A stretch of DNA of 5,156 nucleotides from JAWWPY01 sp964412845 (GCA_964412845.1 CAYPQM010000270.1:1-5156), one strand, 5' to 3'. Shown: positions 1 through 4,345, counted from the first letter of the stretch. Translations and numbers: made by a program. Notes: generated by a model not told the origin, from the sequence alone.

Positions 1-188
1 CGAGGTATGCGTCTGCGACCTGACCGCTGCGTTCGACCTGACCCAGCCCACCATCAGCCATCACCTGAAGGTCCTGCGCGAGGCCGGGATCATCGACTCC
101 GAGCGGCGCGGCACCTGGGGTCTACTACTGGCTGGTGCCCACGGCACTGGAACGCATGTCCGCCCTGCTCTCGCCACCCGCCCGCTAA
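1..188 (+). pseudogene. arsR: ArsR-family repressor, 3' part only, frameshifted
   Basis: This is the C-terminal half of an ArsR/SmtB winged-helix repressor whose 5' end lies outside the window. From position 2 the frame reads EVCVCDLTAAFDLTQPTISH and continues HLKVLREAG. That covers the As(III)-binding CxC motif (codons at 8-10 and 14-16) followed by the DNA-recognition helix. At 117-120 there is a run of four Gs. The paralogue at 911-1327 has three Gs at the same place (tgggtctacta), reading RGVWVYY. Removing one G here gives RGTWVYYWLVPTALERMSAL and continues to TAA at 186-188, a normal ArsR ending. As written, the frame runs on into nonsense beyond the wing. Either the gene is a recent pseudogene or one G is a sequencing error. 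It is convergent with arsI. Family assignment is firm; gene status is uncertain. Confidence 0.85.
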
Positions 189-280
189 TTGCCCACGGAC
201 TGGCGGTGGGCGCGGTCGGCTGCCAGGAGCATCAGCGCGGCGGTAAGCGAGCACACGGCGACGGCGGGGAACACTGGCAT
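185..280 (-). CDS. very short hydrophobic ORF, doubtful
   Basis: A 31-residue minus-strand frame begins MPVFPAVAVCSLTAALMLLA and ends DRAHRQSVGN. It contains one stretch hydrophobic enough to span a membrane, followed by a polar, basic tail. An in-frame TGA lies just upstream of the ATG, so it is not simply the tail of a longer minus-strand gene. There is no convincing ribosome binding site, only GGGCAG about 5 nt before the ATG. It lies downstream of arsI on the same strand and its stop overlaps the end of the first arsR. It could be a tiny membrane peptide, a transporter remnant or chance. I recognise no family. Confidence 0.15.
   Translation of the reverse strand: MPVFPAVAVCSLTAALMLLAADRAHRQSVGN
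191..211 (+). terminator. hairpin after the first arsR, possible terminator
   Basis: GCCCAC (191-196) and GTGGGC (206-211) form a perfect 6-bp stem with a 9-nt loop, starting 2 nt after the corrected arsR stop codon. There is no U-tract, so this is at best a weak, actinobacterial-style terminator. It could be chance in GC-rich DNA. Confidence 0.3.
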
Positions 281-337
281 GTAACTGCCCGCCGTGCACC
301 TTCACGCGCGCTCCCGTGACCGGATGCCGGCCCCGGG

Positions 338-366
338 GCAGCCAGGCACGCGCCGGGGCAGGCTGC
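338..366 (-). terminator. hairpin downstream of arsI, possible terminator
   Basis: GCAGCC (338-343) and GGCTGC (361-366) are a perfect 6-bp inverted repeat with a 17-nt GC-rich spacer. They begin 8 nt past the arsI stop codon in the direction of arsI transcription. No U-tract follows, so the assignment rests only on position and stem. Confidence 0.25.
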
Positions 367-374
367 TAGCAGCA

Positions 375-818
375 CTACGCGGAAGCAGCCGACTCCCCGG
401 TCTCGCTGGCGCAGCAGGCGGCACTGTCGGACTCTTCGCCGTAGAAGGTCTGGCTGTCGGCCAGGACCGTGTAGATCTCCCAGGACCGCCCATCCGGCGC
501 ACCCTGGACCCAGAACTTGTCCTGCCTGGCGTAGCAGCAGGTGGTGTCGCGCTCATCGACCGAGGCCAGGCCCGCCTCCGCCAGGCGCGCCTGCTCAGCA
601 TCGACAGCGTCGGCGTCGGGAACCTCGATGCCCAGGTGGTTGAGAGCGCCGCCATTGCCGGGGTTCTCCAGCAGGACGAGCTTGAGCGGCGGCTCGGCAA
701 TGGCGAAGTTCGCGTAGCCCGGGCGGCGCTTGGCCGGCTCGATGCCAAACAGCTTGGTGTAGAAGGCGACGGCTTCGTCGATGTTGCTGACGTCGAGGGC
801 GAGCTGGACACGGGACAT
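375..818 (-). CDS. arsI: ArsI C-As lyase (CadI-like VOC-fold dioxygenase)
   Basis: This encodes a 147-residue cytosolic protein of the glyoxalase/extradiol dioxygenase (VOC) superfamily. ArsI enzymes are Fe(II)-dependent and use O2 to split the carbon-arsenic bond of trivalent organoarsenicals such as methylarsenite. Family hallmarks are visible. The candidate metal ligands are Gln5 (SRVQLAL), His61 (LNHLGIEVP) and Glu114 (WEIYTVLAD). The substrate-binding vicinal pair is Cys94-Cys95 (DTTCCYARQDKFWV). FYTKLFGIEPAKRRPGYANF follows the first strand, and a second CC pair sits at 135-136 near the C-terminus. The start at 818 is chosen because GGAGG lies 5 nt upstream; the frame stays open for 21 more codons but without such a site. 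The gene is divergent from the arsR at 911, the likely regulator. Homologues are often annotated as cadmium-induced protein CadI. The length is normal for the family. Confidence 0.93.
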   Translation of the reverse strand: MSRVQLALDVSNIDEAVAFYTKLFGIEPAKRRPGYANFAIAEPPLKLVLLENPGNGGALNHLGIEVPDADAVDAEQARLAEAGLASVDERDTTCCYARQDKFWVQGAPDGRSWEIYTVLADSQTFYGEESDSAACCASETGESAASA

Positions 819-910
819 GAGAACCTCCAGGCGAATACTTCGATGACTGTCTATATCTTCCGCTGCTGCCGAGCTTGCCATGAGACATCGGACTCTGTCA
901 ATATAGATAC
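819..910. promoter_or_regulatory. divergent arsI / arsR control region with mirrored TATAGA boxes
   Basis: This AT-richer gap separates divergent arsI and arsR. TCTATAT (850-856) and ATATAGA (901-907) are a perfect 7-bp inverted repeat, so both strands carry a TATAGA that could act as a -10 box. On the minus strand this would start RNA near 843 and leave a roughly 25-nt leader holding the GGAGG site of arsI. On the plus strand the box sits only 3 nt from the arsR ATG (911), so transcription would be leaderless or nearly so. TTGCCA (875-880) is a possible -35 for arsR, paired with CAATAT (899-904) at 18-bp spacing. The repeat could also be the operator half-sites of the repressor. Exact start sites are inferred. 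Confidence 0.5.
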
Positions 911-1327
911 ATGTCGAAATCTGATGTGCTGCTCAGCCCACCCGGGGCGGCCGCGTGCTGCGACCCGGGATCGGAGGTACGCCTGCCCTCCGGGGTGGCG
1001 GGCGTGGCGGCCTGCTGCGCCCCGTTGTCGCAGGGGCCGCTGTCCCCGGAGCAGGCCGACCAGGTCGCGCCGCTGCTCAAGGCGCTCGGGGACCCAGTCA
1101 GGCTTCGGCTGATGTCCCTGGTGGCCTCACATCCAGGCGGCGAAGCGTGCGTGTGCGACCTGGCTGGCGCGTTCGACCTGTCCCAGCCGACCATCAGCCA
1201 TCATCTGAAGGTGCTGCACGACAGCGGCCTGCTCGACCGGGAGAAGCGCGGCGTGTGGGTCTACTACCGCGCCCGGACCCAGGCGCTGGCCAGCCTTGGC
1301 ACCCTGATCGGCAGTCCGCCGTCCTGA
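911..1327 (+). CDS. arsR: ArsR-family As(III)-responsive repressor with three cysteine clusters
   Basis: This encodes a 138-residue ArsR/SmtB winged-helix repressor, expected to leave DNA when it binds arsenite. Residues 44-72 (LSPEQADQVAPLLKALGDPV and on) form the dimer and helical core. EACVCDLAGAFDLSQPTISH (78-97) carries the CxC metal site (Cys80, Cys82) next to the recognition helix. REKRGVWVYYRA (110-121) is the wing. The roughly 43-residue N-terminal extension holds two vicinal pairs, Cys16-Cys17 and Cys35-Cys36. Corynebacterium glutamicum ArsR is known to use an N-terminal Cys pair plus one core Cys, so an intersubunit site is plausible. An in-frame TGA at 881-883 and the absence of other start codons rule out a longer form. 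No Shine-Dalgarno site precedes the ATG, which suggests a leaderless mRNA. It probably controls itself and divergent arsI. It is a paralogue of the broken arsR at 1-188. Confidence 0.93.
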   Translation: MSKSDVLLSPPGAAACCDPGSEVRLPSGVAGVAACCAPLSQGPLSPEQADQVAPLLKALGDPVRLRLMSLVASHPGGEACVCDLAGAFDLSQPTISHHLKVLHDSGLLDREKRGVWVYYRARTQALASLGTLIGSPPS

Positions 1328-1370
1328 CCGTCCGGGCCTATGTGAAGCTCACAGCCAGCAGCAGGACGGC
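1318..1370 (+). terminator. inverted repeat spanning the arsR stop, possible terminator
   Basis: GCCGTCCTG (1318-1326) and CAGGACGGC (1362-1370) form a perfect 9-bp inverted repeat with a 35-nt spacer. The left arm overlaps the arsR stop codon (TGA, 1325-1327). The spacer contains a smaller hairpin, TGTGA-agc-TCACA (1341-1353). There is no U-tract. It lies between arsR and the end of the convergent small ORF at 1377, so a bidirectional terminator would fit the position. Confidence 0.35.
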
Positions 1371-1376
1371 CGAGCG

Positions 1377-1604
1377 TCAGCAGCACCGTGCAGAATCTTG
1401 AACCAGATCACCGCGGTACGCGCCCCCGGTCAGCGTGGTCAGCGCCCCCAGGGCAATCAGTAGCCCGGCGGCGACCCGGTAGACCCAGGCCCGGGCATCA
1501 CTGTCCGTGCTGCCCTGATACTCACCGCGCCGGCGCCCGGCGGACCAGGGCACTTGGTCACCCGCCAGGACCCCCAGGCCCGATCTTGCCCAGGCAGCCT
1601 TCAT
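1377..1604 (-). CDS. small single-pass membrane protein, hypothetical
   Basis: This 75-residue frame has a polar, basic N-terminal half (MKAAWARSGLGV to GSTDSDARAW). A clear hydrophobic segment follows at about residues 41-60 (VYRVAAGLLIALGALTTLTG), and the tail ends in SARCC. By my hand count about three quarters of codons end in G or C, highest in the middle. That is compatible with coding but lower than arsM. The ATG lies inside the left arm of the palindrome that also contains the start of the next arsR, so the two genes would be divergent and co-controlled. There is no ribosome binding site and no clear promoter on this strand. The terminal Cys pair is suggestive in an arsenic locus but not diagnostic. 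I recognise no family, and it may be non-coding. Confidence 0.35.
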   Translation of the reverse strand: MKAAWARSGLGVLAGDQVPWSAGRRRGEYQGSTDSDARAWVYRVAAGLLIALGALTTLTGGAYRGDLVQDSARCC

Positions 1605-1614
1605 CGATTATCGT
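1586..1614 (+). promoter_or_regulatory. sigma-70-type promoter of the arsR-arsM operon
   Basis: TTGCCC (1586-1591) and TATCGT (1609-1614) are separated by exactly 17 bp and match housekeeping -35 and -10 elements reasonably. Transcription would start about 7 nt after the -10, near 1621, which is 0-3 nt before the ATG at 1624. This agrees with the absence of a Shine-Dalgarno site: the mRNA is probably leaderless. The -10 lies inside the spacer of the palindrome at 1599-1629, a typical arrangement for repression. Confidence 0.6.
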
Positions 1615-1629
1615 CGATTAACGATGAAG
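1599..1629. promoter_or_regulatory. palindromic candidate ArsR operator overlapping the start codon
   Basis: CTTCATCG (1599-1606) and CGATGAAG (1622-1629) are perfect 8-bp inverted arms with a 15-bp spacer, so arm centres are 23 bp apart, about two helical turns. The spacer contributes to a direct repeat TCGATTA-tcg-TCGATTA (1604-1610, 1614-1620). The region is A/T-rich against a very GC-rich background, covers the -10 box and includes the arsR ATG. Autoregulatory operators of ArsR proteins commonly sit at this position. Binding itself is inferred. Confidence 0.6.
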
Positions 1630-1959
1630 AACGCGAAGCCACTCGACCGGACAGCCGCTGACATCTACGCGGCCTGGTTCAAGGCACTGGCCGACGGCAC
1701 CCGGGTGCAGATCGTCTCACTGCTGGCGCGCAGCGGCGAGCCGATGACCGTGAAGCAGATCGTCGCGGCCGTCCCGGTAGGCCAGTCCACCGTGTCCGCC
1801 CACCTGAAGCAACTCGCCGCGGTCGGGTTCGTCCTCGCCGAGGACCGCAGCACGTCCCGCCTGTACCGGATCAACGAGGAGTGCGTGGAGTGCTTCCCCA
1901 CCGCCGCGGACCTCGTCATGGGCAAGCCCTCACCCACCCCGCCTACCGCCGCACGCTGA
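1624..1959 (+). CDS. arsR: ArsR-family repressor with C-terminal CVEC pair (arsM regulator)
   Basis: This encodes a compact 111-residue winged-helix ArsR/SmtB repressor. AAWFKALADGTRVQIVSLLA (residues 16-35) is the core. MTVKQIVAAVPVGQSTVSAH (41-60) followed by LKQL is the helix-turn-helix. GFVLAEDRSTSRLYRI (68-83) is the wing. The usual CVCDL site beside the recognition helix is absent. The only cysteines are Cys87 and Cys90 in NEECVECFPTAADLVMG after the wing. Some ArsR proteins selective for methylarsenite use C-terminal cysteines, so a sensor of As(III) or methylarsenite is possible; this is inference. There is no Shine-Dalgarno site, the promoter at 1586-1614 ends just before the ATG, and the start is probably leaderless. 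The arsM ATG follows the stop after 20 nt, so the two should be co-transcribed. Confidence 0.92.
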   Translation: MKNAKPLDRTAADIYAAWFKALADGTRVQIVSLLARSGEPMTVKQIVAAVPVGQSTVSAHLKQLAAVGFVLAEDRSTSRLYRINEECVECFPTAADLVMGKPSPTPPTAAR

Positions 1960-1979
1960 CTCGCCTCCTGGAGGAGACC

Positions 1980-2735
1980 ATGGCACCCAGCCATACCCCA
2001 GATCATGAGCAGATCCGGGCGGCCATCACCGCCCGCTACTCCGGTCTCGCCCGGGCGGCACGCGCCGGGCAGCAGATCACTGACTGCGATCCCGGCCCCT
2101 TCGCTGCGGGCCGCTTCGGTGCCGCCGGTTACGCCGACACCAGCGAACTGCCCGATGACGCGGTGCGGGCCAGCCTCGGCTGCGGCAATCCAGTAGCCGT
2201 CGCCGAGTTGCACCCGGGGGAGACCGTGCTGGATCTTGGTTCTGGCGGCGGCATCGACGTGCTGCTGTCGGCCCGCCGCGTCTCACCAGGAGGGACTGCG
2301 TACGGCCTGGACGGCTCACCGGACATGATCGCCCTCGCCCGGAAAAACGCCGCGCAGGCCGGTGTCACCAACGCGGAGTTCCTGCACGGCCACATCGAGG
2401 ACATCCCGTTGCCCGACGGCCATGCCGACGTCGTCATCTCCAACTGCGTGATCAACCTGTCCGCCGACAAGCCCCGCGTGCTGGCCGAGACGTTCCGGGT
2501 GCTCCGCCCCGGCGGCCGGATCGGGATCAGCGACGTCATCGCCGACGACGGCCTTGACCCGGCACGGCGGGCGGAGGCGGAGCAGCGGACCGGCTGCACC
2601 AGCGGGACCCTCACCGCCGGTGAGTATCGCAGCCTGTTGCTGGCCAGCGGGTTCACCCGCATCCGCATCACCGCCACCCGGGACGCCGAGCCGGGCCTGC
2701 GCTCAGCCATCATCCAGGCCACCAGGCCCGCATAG
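1980..2735 (+). CDS. arsM: ArsM arsenite S-adenosylmethionine methyltransferase
   Basis: This encodes a 251-residue cytosolic class I methyltransferase that transfers methyl groups from S-adenosylmethionine to trivalent arsenic. The N-terminal segment precedes ASLGCGNPVAVAELHPGE (64-81), with the conserved Cys68. The SAM-binding motif I is VLDLGSGGGIDVLL (83-96), and YGLDGSPDMI (108-117) is the acidic-loop region. HGHIEDIPLPDG (136-147) and SNCVINLSADKPRVLAE (154-170, Cys156) are ArsM signatures. GCTSGTLTAGEY (205-216) supplies Cys206. Cys68, Cys156 and Cys206 match the conserved As(III)-binding and catalytic cysteines of the family; Cys36 is an extra candidate. FRVLRPGGRIGISDV is the usual post-motif strand. 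The start is set by GGAGG (1970-1974), 5 nt before the ATG. It is second in an operon with the upstream arsR. A frame open to 1881 has no such site. Confidence 0.95.
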   Translation: MAPSHTPDHEQIRAAITARYSGLARAARAGQQITDCDPGPFAAGRFGAAGYADTSELPDDAVRASLGCGNPVAVAELHPGETVLDLGSGGGIDVLLSARRVSPGGTAYGLDGSPDMIALARKNAAQAGVTNAEFLHGHIEDIPLPDGHADVVISNCVINLSADKPRVLAETFRVLRPGGRIGISDVIADDGLDPARRAEAEQRTGCTSGTLTAGEYRSLLLASGFTRIRITATRDAEPGLRSAIIQATRPA

Positions 2736-2768
2736 GACGCTGCGCCTCCCGGCATCCTGGTCCGGCCC

Positions 2769-3033
2769 ATGCGAGCAGGCGAGGCAAGCCGAGCGCTCGC
2801 CGTCGATCACCGGGAGTACCTGATCCGCCGGTTCATCCGGCCCGCCTGGGGCGCGAGCCCGCCAGCGCGGCCCGCACCATCCTGGGCGACGCGGCCGCCA
2901 CCAAGCCTCCGCTGATCCCCTACAACCCCGCCCCGCGGCCGCGTAACCGGGGCCGCTGGAAGCCTTACTGCTGGCCGAGCGCGCGGGGCTGCTGACTGGC
3001 CGGGACGACGACTTCACCATGATCCTCACGTGA
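2769..3033 (+). pseudogene. decayed tyrosine recombinase (integrase) remnant in three frames
   Basis: Three short coding-like pieces follow each other in different frames, in the order expected for the N-terminal half of an actinobacterial phage/ICE tyrosine integrase. Piece 1 (2769-2852) ends AVDHREYLIRRFIRPAWG, like the SAM-like core-binding domain. Piece 2 (about 2861-2956) reads ASAARTILGDAAATKPPLIP and on to YNPAPRPRNRGR, like the helix and linker before the catalytic domain. Piece 3 (2956-3033) reads LEALLLAERAGLLTGRDDDF then TMILT and a stop, like the entry to the catalytic domain. Segments between the pieces are missing relative to a normal integrase. The catalytic part with the R...HxxR...Y residues is absent. 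Resemblance is judged from memory of the family. It lies directly downstream of arsM on the same strand and cannot be functional. Confidence 0.6.
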
Positions 3034-3062
3034 TGCTGGCCGACGCTGTAGCCCTAGTCATC

Positions 3063-3512
3063 TCATGGCCAGTTTTCGGGCCGCGTCAGTGACCCGCCTA
3101 TCCACACCTGCAGTTCTCCCAGGTCCTTTCCCATCGACCGCCGGATCGCGTTCACTAGCGCCCGTTGCGCCTTCGCGGGGCCCTGGCTCGCCCGGGCGAA
3201 CTCCTCCTCAGTCAGCGGATCCTTAACCGAGTTGCGATCGGCCACTGCTGTTAGGAAGGGATCAATGGCGCGTGCAAAGTTGTCGATCGCTGCTGCCACG
3301 GCTTTGGGAGCGACCAAGCTGGAGGACACTAGGGCTGCGCTCCATTCCGCCCAGTCCTGATCCTTTGGGCGACGGTCATAGTGCGCACCTTTGAGCTCCA
3401 TCATGAACCTGGCGTACTGACCTAGGAGCTCGTCGTAGGCAGCGAGTTGCTTGTCCCGCAGCCACTGACGATCCTGGGCCTTGCATGCAGCCGGCGGTTG
3501 CCGGGCACTTGC
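3063..3512 (-). pseudogene. 5'-truncated conserved-type hypothetical gene
   Basis: The open frame runs 149 codons from just after an in-frame TAG (3513-3515) to TGA (3063-3065). It reads AQDRQWLRDKQLAAYDELLG then QYARFMMELKGAHYDRRPKD and ends SLTRPENWP. The Gln/Arg/Trp-rich helical stretch before the first ATG (codons 3404-3402, MMEL) looks like genuine coding sequence. Yet no ATG, GTG or TTG exists between the TAG and that methionine. Actinobacterial proteins with this RQWLRDKQLAAY look often start with a membrane segment, which is missing here. The gene therefore seems to have lost its N-terminus at about 3490-3512. If the ATG at 3404 is used, a 113-residue alpha-helical soluble protein results. 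The function is unknown. Confidence 0.6.
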
Positions 3513-3539
3513 CTACCGGCTCAGTGGTCCGGCACCGCT

Positions 3540-3572
3540 GAACCACATGTGCGTCAAGCACCTGAGTGGTTC
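3540..3572. repeat. compact two-step inverted repeat between two gene fragments
   Basis: GAACCAC (3540-3546) pairs perfectly with GTGGTTC (3566-3572). Inside, GTGC (3549-3552) pairs with GCAC (3558-3561) around a 5-nt loop, leaving small internal bulges. It lies 28 nt beyond the point where the minus-strand hypothetical frame closes, and it overlaps the only ATG (3547) for the plus-strand ORF. It could be a recombination scar, a transposon end or a structured RNA. No U-tract is present. Confidence 0.4.
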
Positions 3573-3831
3573 GTTAAGAGTCGTCGTCGCATTCGATTCG
3601 CCGCGGCGAGCGTGGATCCTCTTAGTCGGCCGCCATGACGACGACGACCAAATCATGGACATCTACGCTGAGCTGTACCGCGTGCTGGGCGTGGACCCGC
3701 CAGAAGCCGCGGGACGGCTCAAACCGCCATGTTGCGACGAGGCCCCGGACCTGCCTCCTCTCCTTGGAGCCTCACTCACCGATGTGCTCGATCGTGCGAC
3801 CAAGATCCGCAAGACAAGGCGCTGCCCGTAG
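3547..3831 (+). CDS. hypothetical protein, probably lacking its N-terminus
   Basis: This frame gives 94 residues from ATG 3547 to TAG 3829-3831. It begins MCVKHLSGSLRVVVAFDSPR and continues RAWILLVGRHDDDD, two probable beta strands joined by a basic turn. Next come a helix (IMDIYAELYRVLGVDPPEAA) and a KPPCCDEAPDLPPLLG segment, ending in a helix with a basic end (LTDVLDRATKIRKTRR). The KHLSGSLRVVVAFD-type start recalls the C-terminal half of RelE/ParE/HigB-like toxins, but the catalytic layout cannot be confirmed and no antitoxin gene follows. There is no ribosome binding site, and the ATG lies within the hairpin at 3540-3572. The frame is open further upstream to a TTG at 3481. It is convergent with the flavoprotein fragment. 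I infer a truncated gene; the function is unknown. Confidence 0.4.
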   Translation: MCVKHLSGSLRVVVAFDSPRRAWILLVGRHDDDDQIMDIYAELYRVLGVDPPEAAGRLKPPCCDEAPDLPPLLGASLTDVLDRATKIRKTRRCP

Positions 3832-3846
3832 GCAGGCACGGCGGCG

Positions 3847-4183
3847 TCATCGCGCTGTGTCAGGACTCGCAATCCCCGCCTCCAGCGCCCGCACGTTGAT
3901 GGCTTCGACTGCCTGCGCCCATGGGAACAGGTCCAGGTAACTGCTGCCGGTTCCCGGGTCGTGCAGCGGATACACCTCCGGGCCAAACAGGACAGTCACG
4001 CCCCATGACCGCAGCTTGGCGATGTTCGGAGAACGCGGGGAGCGCCGCGTGCTCGCGGTTGGTGAACGGCATCGCGACGATGGGCAGGCGTTTGTCCGGG
4101 CGCGGGAACCCCAGATCACGGCCGGCCGCCGCGTACGCATCGACCGCAAGCGGGCACGGCCATACGATGGCCACGCGCGACAC
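3847..4183 (-). pseudogene. flavoprotein-like gene broken by a frameshift
   Basis: Two minus-strand frames join into one protein. The upstream frame reads DLGFPRPDKRLPIVAMPFTN then REHAALPAFSE. The downstream frame reads NIAKLRSWGVTVLFGPEVYP then LHDPGTGSSYLDLFPWAQAV and ends at TGA 3847-3849. They meet at about 4026-4027, where one base appears to be missing (TCC-GA-AC-ATC where an intact codon is expected before AAC). The WGVTVLFGPEVYPLHDPGTG and FPW sequences resemble the C-terminal part of actinobacterial FMN-binding flavoproteins related to phosphopantothenoylcysteine decarboxylase. That resemblance is from memory. The 5' limit is arbitrary (a GTG at 4183). Upstream sequence does not look like the family's N-terminus, so this end may also be lost. 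Cofactor binding by the remnant is unlikely. Confidence 0.5.
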
Positions 4184-4345
4184 CGCCTCGGATCCCTTCT
4201 CGCGGTCGGCGCAACACGGGCGTTCCTGACCCCGAGGATGTGCCGCCAGCGGTTGCGACGACCGGCACCACGTCGACCTGCTGCCCCGGGCCGACGGCAC
4301 GTTGCGTTCGTCGCCGAGCAGCCAGAGAAACGCCGTTCAGAAACA
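4184..4345. other. spacer without a supportable gene
   Basis: Several overlapping frames are open here on both strands. None has a ribosome binding site, a recognisable motif or a clean link to the flavoprotein fragment. The minus-strand frame continues to a TGA near 4340 with no family resemblance. It may hold more of the decayed flavoprotein gene. Confidence 0.4.

Noticed and set aside
294..1112. 272-codon plus-strand open frame
   Set aside because: It is antisense to arsI and then crosses into arsR in the wrong frame. arsI and arsR have clear family motifs and account for the DNA.
1341..1353. TGTGA-agc-TCACA as a CRP-type binding site
   Set aside because: CRP half-sites need a 6-bp spacer; here it is 3 bp. 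It is more likely a small hairpin within the larger inverted repeat.
1665..2213. 182-codon minus-strand open frame, with another at 2129-2770
   Set aside because: Both are antisense to the arsR-arsM operon. They arise from GC-rich codon structure and carry no recognisable motif.
3564..3580. Possible tRNA T-arm remnant (GGTTCG) as an integration site
   Set aside because: GGTTCG is not followed by the expected A-N-TCC, and no acceptor stem, CCA or other tRNA arms are seen.
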